From: Chitinophagaceae bacterium
GTDB lineage: Bacteria > Bacteroidota > Bacteroidia > Chitinophagales > Chitinophagaceae
DNA: 15,918 bases
Assembly: GCA_947378615.1 (NCBI GenBank)
Contig: CANCKV010000014.1
Coordinates: 1-15,918 of the forward strand
Direction: 5' to 3'
Part shown: positions 1 to 7,809 of the stretch, piece by piece
Position numbering within the stretch: position 1 is the first letter of the stretch
Layout: the number at the start of each line of letters is the position of its first letter
Notes under the pieces: model-generated
Seen by the model: only the letters and a program-made list of their open reading frames with translations
The model's database searches: none
Told to the model about the DNA's origin: nothing
Position numbers and translations under genes: made by a program

Positions 1-890
1 AGTGGTAATGTTAAATATTTTCCAATTTCTCGCCCTCCTTCTTCCCCTTTTTTGAACATTAATTCATAAACATGTGGTGAATTTACGTTTTGGATTGCTG
101 TCATAAAATTAAAAACAACATATGATATCTTCTGACCAAGGTTATATACACCTACTCCACCTACTGAACCAAGAAGGTTTATCATATATTTATCAAACTG
201 ATTTCCAATAACTCCAAAAAATATTCTGGGGGTTAGAGGCAAACTTATATTCAAACACGACTTAAGCAGACTTAAATTCGGTTGAAAACTAAAAGATCTA
301 AAAAATTTAACTGTAAGGATAAAAAAAACTATGCTTGAACCTATCAACTGCCCTAAAATTAATCCCGTAACACCTGAATGAAAAAAATATATTAGCAAAA
401 AAGAAAAAACCACATTCAAAATTGTTTCATCTATAGAATACCAAGCAAAGAGTTTTGCATTGTTTGTGTTTTTAAAGTATGTAAGGTAATACATTTTCAA
501 AGAGCTTATACCAACAGCACAATAAGATAATAATATTAAATCACCCCATTTGACATTGCCAATTATCCAGGACGCTATTTTAGACTTGAAGAGAAATGTG
601 ATTACACCAAATAAAATGAATGTACATACAACAAATAACAATACCGAAAATAATAAAGCACCCTGCTTTTCTTTCGTTTCCTTATTTTCAAAAAAATTTC
701 TCTCGTACCCAATTGTCAAACCAAAATTGGCAATTCCGCTTACGAAGGTGCCATATACGATACCTAAGGCATATATTCCGTAATCTTCAACTGTTAAAAT
801 TCTAGTAAATATTGGTAATGTAATGATTGGAATAACTGCACTTACCAAAGAAGGTACTAAATAAATAAACAGATTTTTAATTGGTTTCAT
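1..890 (-). CDS. Wzx-type polysaccharide flippase, 5' part (runs off window)
   Basis: This reading frame stays open from an ATG at 890 to the window edge, giving 296 complete codons of the N-terminal part. The start reads MKPIKNLFIYLVPSLVSAVI, followed by PIITLPIFTRIL and then a YGIYALG stretch, the usual beginning of membrane proteins of the polysaccharide transport (Wzx/MATE-like) superfamily. Several strongly hydrophobic segments follow (for example around residues 80-105 and 165-195), and a later stretch PLTPRIFFGVIGNQFDKYMI fits the conserved region where a new transmembrane bundle starts. Known members flip undecaprenyl-linked oligosaccharides across the inner membrane. It starts 14 bases after the methyltransferase stop, so it is probably the distal part of the same operon. 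Substrate specificity cannot be read from the sequence. The C-terminus is missing only because the window ends, not because of a visible frameshift. Confidence 0.85.
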   Translation of the reverse strand, partial: MKPIKNLFIYLVPSLVSAVIPIITLPIFTRILTVEDYGIYALGIVYGTFVSGIANFGLTIGYERNFFENKETKEKQGALLFSVLLFVVCTFILFGVITFLFKSKIASWIIGNVKWGDLILLSYCAVGISSLKMYYLTYFKNTNNAKLFAWYSIDETILNVVFSFLLIYFFHSGVTGLILGQLIGSSIVFFILTVKFFRSFSFQPNLSLLKSCLNISLPLTPRIFFGVIGNQFDKYMINLLGSVGGVGVYNLGQKISYVVFNFMTAIQNVNSPHVYELMFKKGEEGGREIGKYLTLP

Positions 891-904
891 CTGTGTTTCA
901 AAAT

Positions 905-1807
905 TTATTTAAGCGAAGCAAATGCTATACAAGTTCTACCAATTCCAGCTGCAGCTAAACCTTCAGCCCATTTAATATACTTATCTAATCCCCTTTGGTA
1001 AATTAATTTGGAAATCATTACTCTACTTGCGTGTGCAGCTTTTCCTTTACTCCTGTCTTTTATATAGTTTGAATGCTCATTTGTTAAAAATAATTCTATT
1101 GGAAAATCCGCCAACAAATTGACAACCTTAAAACCAGTAGCTTCTAAGACAAGAGGTAAATTATCAAAATTGAAATAAGACAAATGATCCGGCGGATGAA
1201 CCCATTCACAATTTAAGGAACCTTGATTTTGAAGTAGTTCTTGCAGTTCTGAGCTGTCATTTGGAACAACTATTCTAAGTAAACCCTCTGGAAATAATAG
1301 TTTTTGAATCTTCTGCAATAAAGTAATAGGATCTGGTACATGTTCCAAAACATTACCCAAATTAATCAGATTAAAACGCCTCTGCACTTGAATATATGCG
1401 TCAACGTCAGAGATTGCATCTCCAATATTTACATAAGGCGCAACTTTGGGATTGTGTTTTTCAATACCAGCAATTGAGTAATCAACACCATGTACGATCC
1501 AACCACACTCCATCATGCCTTGCATGAAGAAGCCCTCCCCACAACCAATATCATATAAAGATTTATTAGCATTTGGAAACTGAACTTCAAAAAATTGATT
1601 TGTCATTTTACAGACTTCCGATTGTAATTGAATTTCATCATCAGAATAATTTAATGAATAAGTAGCTACTGATGGATTTTGGTAATATTTTTGAGCATAA
1701 TATGCATTGAGTTCAGTTACATTCGGAATAGGTGAAACTTGCAAAAATCCCAATTCATGCTTTATTAGCTCATATTTATTCCCGTCTTTTCCTATGATTT
1801 TTTTCAT
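905..1807 (-). CDS. class I SAM-dependent methyltransferase
   Basis: The 300-residue protein has a small N-terminal region and then a Rossmann-type methyltransferase domain. Motif I is YDIGCGEGFF at residues 85-94, an acidic residue that would bind the SAM ribose is D109 in HGVDYS, and the later motif NLGNVLEHVPDP (about 149-160) followed by LLRIVVPND is typical of the Methyltransf_23 type often seen in O-antigen and capsule loci. The family transfers a methyl group from SAM to O, N or C atoms; the acceptor here is unknown. It sits 20 bases after pseI and 14 bases before the flippase, so methylation of the NulO, its acyl side group or the finished glycan is a reasonable inference. No signal peptide is seen, so it should act in the cytoplasm before export. 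Confidence 0.8.
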   Translation of the reverse strand: MKKIIGKDGNKYELIKHELGFLQVSPIPNVTELNAYYAQKYYQNPSVATYSLNYSDDEIQLQSEVCKMTNQFFEVQFPNANKSLYDIGCGEGFFMQGMMECGWIVHGVDYSIAGIEKHNPKVAPYVNIGDAISDVDAYIQVQRRFNLINLGNVLEHVPDPITLLQKIQKLLFPEGLLRIVVPNDSSELQELLQNQGSLNCEWVHPPDHLSYFNFDNLPLVLEATGFKVVNLLADFPIELFLTNEHSNYIKDRSKGKAAHASRVMISKLIYQRGLDKYIKWAEGLAAAGIGRTCIAFASLK

Positions 1808-1827
1808 CTATAAAATGTTAAACTACT

Positions 1828-2901
1828 CTAAAAATTATTTTTATCTAACAACAATTCCCAAGTAAGTGGTGTTCCTTTTGCAACATCAATGTTAAACTTA
1901 AGACCCATTACTTGATCGAAATATTTTGGAGGCAATCCCAAACCAGGTCTCACGCATCGTACATTTTCAGGACTCAAAACTGTGCCCTTTTTTATATCTG
2001 AAGAGATATACAAAGATCTTCGAAATACTAATGATTTTTTTTCCGCGTCTGTAGCTCCATAACGAACTACCCCTAATGCCTGCCAAGCTCGTTCTGTTTC
2101 AGTAACTAATGCTTGCATTTCTAAAGGCTCAAGCGAAAAAGCACTATCCACACCACCATCTGCTCTGCTCAAAGTGAAATGTTTTTCCACAATAGTGGCC
2201 CCAAGTGTCACAGCTGCAACAGAAACTCCTGTTCCCATGGTATGATCAGAAAGACCCACCTGACATTGGAACAATTCCCTCATATGTGGAATTGTTGCTA
2301 TGTTGCTATTTATAGGAATAGCAGGATAGGTACTTGTGCATTTTAGTAATACTAAATTCTTACATCCTGCTTCTCTTGCTGCTGTTACAGCTTCATGTAA
2401 TTCTGCTATAGTTGCCATACCAGTCGATATGATCAATGGCTTTCCTGTAGCTGCTACCTTGCGAATTAATGGAAGGTGTATGTTTTCAAAAGAAGCTATC
2501 TTATAAGCAGGTACATTTAAATCCTCCAAAAAGTCAACAGCTGTTTCATCAAATGGACTACTGAAACAAACCATTCCAAGTTCTTTTGCCCTCTTCATTA
2601 TTGGTGCGTGCCATTCCCAAGGTGTGTAGGCTTCGCCATACAGCTTGTGCAGGCTTTTCCCATTCCATAAACTCTTTTCATCCTGTACCTTAAATTCATT
2701 TTCATGAACATCCAAAGTAATCGTATCGGCGGTATAAGTTTGAAGTTTAATAGCTTGGGCTCCAGTTTTCGATGCTGCTTCTACAATAGCTAATGCTCGA
2801 TCCAAGGATTGGTTATGATTGCCACTCATTTCAGCTATAATGAATGGGCGGACTGAATTCCCCACTTCAAAGGGGCCTATGTTAAAATTGTTAATCGACA
2901 T
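1828..2901 (-). CDS. pseI: pseudaminic acid synthase (NeuB/PseI family)
   Basis: PseI condenses 2,4-diacetamido-2,4,6-trideoxy-L-altrose with phosphoenolpyruvate to make the nine-carbon pseudaminic acid. The 357-residue length is normal for the family. The NeuB TIM-barrel domain spans about 1-285 and shows AEMSGNHNQSLDRA (23-36), IKLQTYTADT (51-60), CFSSPFD (112-118), the metal-ligand region GLSDHTMG (H220) and IVEKHFTL (H241). A C-terminal SAF antifreeze-like domain covers about 290-350. SGNHNQ and GGVDSAFSLEP are forms I associate with PseI rather than with sialic acid or legionaminic acid synthases, though this does not prove the substrate. The start overlaps the upstream ATP-grasp gene by 11 bases. 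Base composition looks more G/C-rich than in the central genes: I count 28 G/C in the 60 bases at 2161-2220. Confidence 0.93.
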   Translation of the reverse strand: MSINNFNIGPFEVGNSVRPFIIAEMSGNHNQSLDRALAIVEAASKTGAQAIKLQTYTADTITLDVHENEFKVQDEKSLWNGKSLHKLYGEAYTPWEWHAPIMKRAKELGMVCFSSPFDETAVDFLEDLNVPAYKIASFENIHLPLIRKVAATGKPLIISTGMATIAELHEAVTAAREAGCKNLVLLKCTSTYPAIPINSNIATIPHMRELFQCQVGLSDHTMGTGVSVAAVTLGATIVEKHFTLSRADGGVDSAFSLEPLEMQALVTETERAWQALGVVRYGATDAEKKSLVFRRSLYISSDIKKGTVLSPENVRCVRPGLGLPPKYFDQVMGLKFNIDVAKGTPLTWELLLDKNNF

Positions 2902-3838
2902 ATTCTGAAAAGGCTTTATAAAATTTAGAAATTGAATGATTTATATGATAAGGTTCTACTGTCAAACCTAATTTATCCTGAATACTCCAAAGAACGTCTT
3001 CGAATCCCATTAAATGGCGAAATAGCACTGTACTTGAAAATCGTGGATTAATTTCAAATATCATAGGTGTCCCATCTACTAATCTAAGCTGAACATTTAT
3101 GGATCCTTGAAGATCTAATAAAATAGCTAATTGATGTAATAATTGGCTAATAGCTGGGTGTTCTTCTCTTGTGCCATAACCAGAAAATCCACCAATCAAT
3201 TTTCTTTTTAAGATAATGTCACGAATCTCTCCAGATTTTGAACGAAATAGTCCACAAGTATATTCCCCTCCATCATTAGGTAGATATTCTTGGGCGATAA
3301 ATTCAGGATAAATTTTTTTAAATAAATCCATTTCCTCTTGACTTTTAACCACATGAATGGATTTGCTCCCCGAACCATCTCTACTTTTAATCAATACAGG
3401 AAAAATAGATTTATTGTATGTTGTTATTGCCTTAGTTTCTGGGAATGGAAGTCCGTGTTTAGCCAAAAAATCGGATGTTAATTTTTTATCGAATCCTACT
3501 TGTAAAGATTGCCAATTGGCTATAATTACTGGTTTGCCAAAAAAATTATCTTGATAATGATGTTTCTCTATATTGCGTAATTCAGGTTCTGAAATTGGAA
3601 TAACTAAATCAATTTGATGTTCTTGAATTAGTTTTTTAACTGCTTCCTGGTACTCATCTGCATGACACCGAGGCAAGGTAAAACATGCATCGAATATAAA
3701 TTTCCCTGCATGCTCTTCATGTATATCTGCTCCTAAAACTACAGGAAACCAATTTGGTTTAGATTTTAAAATCTTCCCTATACTTTGACCTATATCTCCA
3801 CCACAACCCGTAATTAGAACTTTCAATTTATTATTCAT
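2891..3838 (-). CDS. ATP-grasp domain protein (carboxylate-amine ligase type)
   Basis: The 315-residue protein resembles the stand-alone 'carbamoyl phosphate synthase large subunit-like' ATP-grasp proteins common in sugar loci. An N-terminal preATP-grasp Rossmann-like part has GCGGDIGQSI at 11-20 and PISEPEL at 81-87. The ATP-grasp part has FDKKL (116-120), FPVLIKSRDGSGSKS (146-160, nucleotide-binding lysine and glycine-rich loop), QEYL (183-186) and the metal-binding FEINPRFSST (261-270). All key positions appear intact, so I expect an active enzyme. ATP-grasp ligases join a carboxylate, activated as an acylphosphate, to an amine or thiol. Next to pseI, coupling an amino acid or other acid to an amino group of the NulO precursor is a plausible role, but this is inference. 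It overlaps the phosphoesterase by 8 bases and pseI by 11 bases, so translation is probably coupled. Confidence 0.82.
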   Translation of the reverse strand: MNNKLKVLITGCGGDIGQSIGKILKSKPNWFPVVLGADIHEEHAGKFIFDACFTLPRCHADEYQEAVKKLIQEHQIDLVIPISEPELRNIEKHHYQDNFFGKPVIIANWQSLQVGFDKKLTSDFLAKHGLPFPETKAITTYNKSIFPVLIKSRDGSGSKSIHVVKSQEEMDLFKKIYPEFIAQEYLPNDGGEYTCGLFRSKSGEIRDIILKRKLIGGFSGYGTREEHPAISQLLHQLAILLDLQGSINVQLRLVDGTPMIFEINPRFSSTVLFRHLMGFEDVLWSIQDKLGLTVEPYHINHSISKFYKAFSEYVD

Positions 3839-4535
3839 TTATTCCTCTTTTTAGAATACTACTTAGATAAGTAATATCTGGATCATATTTATTAACTAAA
3901 TTCAATAGAGAATTTACATTGTATGGTGTCGATTGCATCTCAATGACTGCATTATTTAAATTTAATATACACCAATTTGCAATACCTCCTTTTTTTCGAG
4001 ATTGACCAACTGACCCCACATTCACTAAAAACCCTTTGGACATTTGAGCAATAAAAGGATAATGTGAATGGCCTACGAAAGTAAAGTCAGCCCCAGTCTC
4101 ACACTTCTTAAAAATCTCTTGCTCTGTATCTGGATATAAATAGAAGTCTTTATCAAATGGCGAACCATGATAACAAGCAATGGACACATCTTCAATTGTA
4201 TCCAAATGTTGGTTAGGTAATTTTCTTAACTCAGCAATTTCTACAGAAGAAAATTGTTCTTTAGCCATTTTATGACCACTACCATACCTAATTCTTAGGC
4301 TATCTGTTGAGATTAATCCATCTAAACAATCAAAAAATAAATGTTCGTGATTACCTAAAATCATAGTTGCATTAAGTTCTTTCAACTTTTGATATATAAG
4401 TTTAGGATGATAGTAATATCCCATCAAGTCGCCTAAAAAAAAAATCCTATCAATTTGCTTCTGTTGAATTTGATTTATTACAGCATCAAGTGCGAATACA
4501 TTTCCATGAATATCAGAGAGGACTGCTATTCTCAT
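3831..4535 (-). CDS. calcineurin-like metallophosphoesterase
   Basis: The 234-residue protein carries the full set of metallophosphoesterase motifs in order: SDIHGN (D8, H10), GDLMG (35-39), GNHEH (61-65), HG (123-124), GHSH (155-158) and GSVGQ (174-178). It resembles the compact YfcE/MJ0936-like group, which use two metal ions to hydrolyse phosphoesters of many substrates. All metal ligands look present. Its start shares ATGA with the preceding SDR stop (4-base overlap), and it overlaps the ATP-grasp gene by 8 bases. Such an enzyme is not part of the textbook pseudaminic acid pathway. It may remove phosphate from an intermediate or cleave a nucleotide-sugar pyrophosphate, as the related LpxH does; either would matter here because no PseG is seen. 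The substrate is unknown. Confidence 0.85.
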   Translation of the reverse strand: MRIAVLSDIHGNVFALDAVINQIQQKQIDRIFFLGDLMGYYYHPKLIYQKLKELNATMILGNHEHLFFDCLDGLISTDSLRIRYGSGHKMAKEQFSSVEIAELRKLPNQHLDTIEDVSIACYHGSPFDKDFYLYPDTEQEIFKKCETGADFTFVGHSHYPFIAQMSKGFLVNVGSVGQSRKKGGIANWCILNLNNAVIEMQSTPYNVNSLLNLVNKYDPDITYLSSILKRGINE

Positions 4536-5236
4536 AGTATTTCCCTTATACTTTGAATTATCATTTCAGCAACATCTTTTGGCTGCTTTAGGTTATTATT
4601 TTCATATAGATTTTTTAATCTATTGAGCTGTTCAGACGACACATTGGCATTTCTTATATTCTCTTGCATATCGGTGTCCATCGCTCCTGGATCAATCTGT
4701 TTCACTATTATTCGACCGTAAGTTGTATCTTTCGTTTCTGCTTCTAATACATCAAAATATGTTTTCATATACGCTTTTGCAGAACTGTACAAAGACCAAC
4801 CTTTGATAGCCTTATTTGCAGCTCCACTTGAAATATTAATAATTAATAATTGTTCAATATTTGAATACTGATTAAGTAAATAATTTACGCAATTAGCGGG
4901 AGAAATAATATTAACTGAAAGAGAATCTATCATTTCTTTGCAAGCTATTTCTCCTATTTTATTTATTGGATTAATATCTCCAGCATTACTAATATAGACT
5001 ATTTTAGTCGGACTATATTTCTTTAGGGCAAGCTCTAGATTTATGGATATTTCTTTTGGATTTTTAAAATCTGTTTTTACCCAATCAAAATATTTAGGAA
5101 ACCTAATTACAAAATCAGGCATATTTCTACTTAGACCCATGACCTTTGTATTTTCATCTTCGGACTTAAGAAGATTTTCAGCTAGGGCATATCCTAAACC
5201 TTTACTAACTCCTGAAATAATGTAAATCGTCATCAT
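4532..5236 (-). CDS. short-chain dehydrogenase/reductase with intact catalytic residues
   Basis: The 234-residue protein is a classical SDR close in style to sepiapterin or benzil reductase-like enzymes. It has the cofactor loop SGVSKGLG (8-15), SNAG (83-86), NISSGAA with catalytic S137, and Y150-x-x-x-K154 in SLYSSAKAY, followed by DPGAMDTDM. The 13-residue spacing from Ser to Tyr is normal. It should reduce a carbonyl with NAD(P)H or run the reverse reaction. The start is ATGATG directly after the TAA of the GNAT gene; either Met could be used, and I give the first. Its end overlaps the phosphoesterase start as ATGA. The surrounding DNA is very A/T-rich. Its substrate may be a precursor of the side group or of the sugar; sequence does not decide this. 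Confidence 0.82.
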   Translation of the reverse strand: MMTIYIISGVSKGLGYALAENLLKSEDENTKVMGLSRNMPDFVIRFPKYFDWVKTDFKNPKEISINLELALKKYSPTKIVYISNAGDINPINKIGEIACKEMIDSLSVNIISPANCVNYLLNQYSNIEQLLIINISSGAANKAIKGWSLYSSAKAYMKTYFDVLEAETKDTTYGRIIVKQIDPGAMDTDMQENIRNANVSSEQLNRLKNLYENNNLKQPKDVAEMIIQSIREIL

Positions 5237-5803
5237 TTATTTTAAAGGTTTCGACAATTTTGCATGTAGGTATATATCTGCGACTCGCCCATTTAATATA
5301 ACATGGGACCTCCGAATTCCTTCACTCAAATAACCCGCATTTTCAAGAATATGAACATGTATCATTCTAGTAGAGAAAGTTTCAGTAAACAATTTATTCA
5401 ATCCCAATTCATGAAAAGCAATTTTATCCATTAACTCCAAAAAAAGAATAAAAACAGATTCATAAAACTGATTAGTAGTGATTTGTGGGTCTAAAAGAAA
5501 AGATATCTCTCCAATTTTATTTTCATATGAAATATGCACTATTCCTCCATATCCAATAAACTTGTCCTCATAATAACAATTGAATAATACTTGAACTGGG
5601 GTGCTACTTTCAAAAAGAGGAAATATATGAGTATTAAAATATTGAACTTGACACTCCTCCGTAATAATTTGATTTTGACGTAATATATCTATTTGCTGGT
5701 TTCGCCAAACTCTAATTTGCTGAATATGAGAATCATCAATAGTTTTTATTACTAATTTGTCTAATTTATAATCTGCGGATGATAGAGCCTTATACTTCTT
5801 CAT
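5237..5803 (-). CDS. GNAT-like N-acyltransferase (PseH-like N-terminus)
   Basis: The 188-residue protein begins its acceptor-side region with IRVWRNQQ, which matches the WRN element of PseH-type and related NulO acetyltransferases, and continues with YYEDKFIGYGGIVHISYENKIGEISFLLDP, the central beta strands of a GNAT fold. The usual acyl-CoA pyrophosphate loop (Q/R-x-x-G-x-G/A) is not recognisable: the matching place reads TTNQFYESVFIL. The end, including HILENAGYLSEGIRRSHVILNGRVADIYLHA, is a normal GNAT C-terminus. It could be the PseH equivalent that acetylates the C4 amine of the UDP-sugar, or it could use another acyl donor. Its stop is directly followed by the SDR start, and it begins 4 bases after the class III aminotransferase stop. 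The family call is firm; the role is moderate. Confidence 0.72.
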   Translation of the reverse strand: MKKYKALSSADYKLDKLVIKTIDDSHIQQIRVWRNQQIDILRQNQIITEECQVQYFNTHIFPLFESSTPVQVLFNCYYEDKFIGYGGIVHISYENKIGEISFLLDPQITTNQFYESVFILFLELMDKIAFHELGLNKLFTETFSTRMIHVHILENAGYLSEGIRRSHVILNGRVADIYLHAKLSKPLK

Positions 5804-5807
5804 TAAC

Positions 5808-7172
5808 TTATAGTAATTTTCGAAATACTGGCTTTGCAGCTTCGCCTACTAATAAACTCTCAACCCCATTCTCTTTTGCTTCTTTTAAAACCTGTAAGGT
5901 TTCATAAAAAGCTTCTATAAAATACTCTACGTCATCTGATGAATGACTAAAACATGGCGAAAATGCTCCTTGAAACAAAATTCCTCTTTTTATCATTTCT
6001 TGCATTGCAAGAGTTCGCATGGCAGCACTAAGTTGTCCTTGACTATCTTTAAAACTAAATGCAACAAGCCAGTTACAAGGAATAACATCAACCAAGTTAG
6101 TCGAACTAGTTGCAATAATAGCTTCTTGACATCCTTTAATCAACGCATCACCAATTTGGTGGTTATGATTTATCACATTCTGTTGTTGAAATACATCAAT
6201 TGTAGCATTTGCAGCTGCCATAGCATGAGTCTCGCCTCCATGAGTAGTAGAGATCAGAAACACCTTTTCCTCTCCGATGTTGTTAATGCCTCCTAGCTCC
6301 ATAATTTCTTTTGTACCAGTGAGGGCACAAAATGAAAATCCATTTGCAATTCCTTTGCCCCAGGTAGCCATATCTGGTTTAAGATCATATTTAGTCATAG
6401 ATCCAGGAAAAGCCGATTTGAAACCACTCACCATTTCATCTATGATGAAAAGTGCGCCCTCATGATGAGCAAGATCAATTGCTTCTTTCAAAAATACGGC
6501 AGGACTTTGTGAACAATTACAACCATTTCCGCAAGGGCTTTTCTCAGGTTCTGTGATCACACAAGCAATTTGACCAGGATAACGTTCAAACAATTGTTTC
6601 AATGAATTGATATCACAGGATTTGAATGTAACAGAAAGTTTGGAAATTTCATTAGGAACACCTTTGTTACAAGCTGTAGTACCTATAAACCAATCATCAT
6701 AAGAGTAAAAAGGATGGTCGCCGGGAATTGCAACAAGTTTCCTACCTGTAAATGCTCTTGCAAGCTTCACTGCGGCAGTGGTAACAATTGATCCATTCTT
6801 AGCAAACTTAATCATATCATGCTGAGGAACTAGAGAAAGGAACTTTTGAGCTGTTTCTTTTTCCAAAGCTGAAGGTCGTTGGAAATTAACCCCTTTGTCA
6901 AGTTCTTGTTTAACTACTTCTAGTACAGGTTCATAGGCATGTCCAAGACTTACGCTAGTCAATCCCATTGAACAATCTAAATATTGATTTCCATCTATAT
7001 CCCATAAATACGCGCCCTTTCCATGGTTTATTGCTGCAGGTGAGAGTAATGGAAATTGATCATCACCTTTCGAATAGGTATGAGCCCCGCCAGGAATAAG
7101 TTTATGGATAGATCCCCTATACTGATTTGATTTCGAAAAATTAGAGATATTTCTTAAAACTTGTTTTTTCAT
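5808..7172 (-). CDS. class III PLP-dependent aminotransferase (GSA-aminomutase-like)
   Basis: The 454-residue enzyme resembles glutamate-1-semialdehyde aminomutase and other class III aminotransferases. It has the N-terminal signature IPGGAHTYSKGDDQFP, LWDIDGNQYLDCSMGL (56-71), the PLP N1 aspartate in FIIDEMVSGF (D245), and the Schiff-base lysine K273 in TWGKGIANGFS. ISTTHGGETHAMAAA is the later conserved block. It carries a Cys-rich insert, CGNGCNC at 214-220, just before the strand that leads to D245. A second aminotransferase beside PseC implies a second amination, for example at another sugar carbon or on a side-group precursor. I recall that related aminotransferases are sometimes fused to SpsF-like cytidylyltransferases, which would fit with the separate spsF-like gene two genes upstream in transcription order. 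A housekeeping hemL role is unlikely in this context. Confidence 0.87.
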   Translation of the reverse strand: MKKQVLRNISNFSKSNQYRGSIHKLIPGGAHTYSKGDDQFPLLSPAAINHGKGAYLWDIDGNQYLDCSMGLTSVSLGHAYEPVLEVVKQELDKGVNFQRPSALEKETAQKFLSLVPQHDMIKFAKNGSIVTTAAVKLARAFTGRKLVAIPGDHPFYSYDDWFIGTTACNKGVPNEISKLSVTFKSCDINSLKQLFERYPGQIACVITEPEKSPCGNGCNCSQSPAVFLKEAIDLAHHEGALFIIDEMVSGFKSAFPGSMTKYDLKPDMATWGKGIANGFSFCALTGTKEIMELGGINNIGEEKVFLISTTHGGETHAMAAANATIDVFQQQNVINHNHQIGDALIKGCQEAIIATSSTNLVDVIPCNWLVAFSFKDSQGQLSAAMRTLAMQEMIKRGILFQGAFSPCFSHSSDDVEYFIEAFYETLQVLKEAKENGVESLLVGEAAKPVFRKLL

Positions 7173-7180
7173 AAATATGA

Positions 7181-7771
7181 TTAAAATTTATTATCAAGAT
7201 AACTTTGAACATCTGGATCTTTCATGTTAAATAATGCCATACGAATTGCGTCACAATATTTTCCATCATATTTTCCATGCATACGATAGATTCCTTCAAC
7301 TTCAAAACCTAAAGATTCATATAATTTCACTGCAGCTATATTATCTTTAATAACACCAAGAGTAATTTTTCTTAGATTCAAAGTGTCAAAACAATATGAA
7401 ATTACACTTAGAGAAGCCTCTTTTGCAAAGCCTTTTCCCCAGTTATTTCTATCCCCCATAAGAATACCATATTCTCCAATTAAATGTTTTTCATTAATAG
7501 GATCAATTTTAATATTCCCAATATGTGAACCATCATACTTGAGCGTTATTGCCCAAAATAAAACCTTCTTTGCAATCATCCAGTTGACAAAGTCTTGTAA
7601 TTCAACTTCTGAATATGGAATAGATGTTTCTAGAAATTTACAGACATCCAGATCATTCATCCAATGCAAATAACTCTCAGTTATAAATTTAGTATCCATC
7701 GGCTGCAATAGAAGTCTTGAAGTTTCAATTGCAGGTATGCGTGCAAGGTATGTTTTTTCTAAAATTGACAT
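7181..7771 (-). CDS. GNAT acetyltransferase, RimJ/RimL type
   Basis: The 196-residue protein is a standard GNAT: IETSRLLLQPMD near the start, HWMNDLDVCKFLE (about 36-48), the beta-strand EYGILMGDRN followed by an intact acetyl-CoA loop RNNWGKGFAKEA, and the C-terminal NIAAVKLYESLGFEVEGIYRMHGKYDG block. Unlike the second GNAT of this locus, its acyl-CoA loop fits the Q/R-x-x-G-x-G/A pattern. It is a good candidate for acetylating an amino sugar in the NulO pathway, either as the PseH function at C4 or at the amine produced by the class III aminotransferase whose gene follows after 8 bases. It starts 38 bases after the cytidylyltransferase stop, the widest gap between neighbouring genes inside the operon. 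No promoter was recognised in that gap. Confidence 0.83.
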   Translation of the reverse strand: MSILEKTYLARIPAIETSRLLLQPMDTKFITESYLHWMNDLDVCKFLETSIPYSEVELQDFVNWMIAKKVLFWAITLKYDGSHIGNIKIDPINEKHLIGEYGILMGDRNNWGKGFAKEASLSVISYCFDTLNLRKITLGVIKDNIAAVKLYESLGFEVEGIYRMHGKYDGKYCDAIRMALFNMKDPDVQSYLDNKF

Positions 7772-7809
7772 GAATGACCAATAAATTTACAAGAACACTA
7801 TTAAATTAA

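Noticed and set aside
550..805. Two short plus-strand reading frames opposite the flippase
   Set aside because: They lie antisense to a membrane protein frame that is open throughout and has clear family features; their translations show no domain.
5808..7172. Housekeeping glutamate-1-semialdehyde aminomutase (hemL)
   Set aside because: The gene sits between two GNATs in a NulO operon and has an unusual Cys-rich insert; the setting indicates a sugar or side-group aminotransferase.
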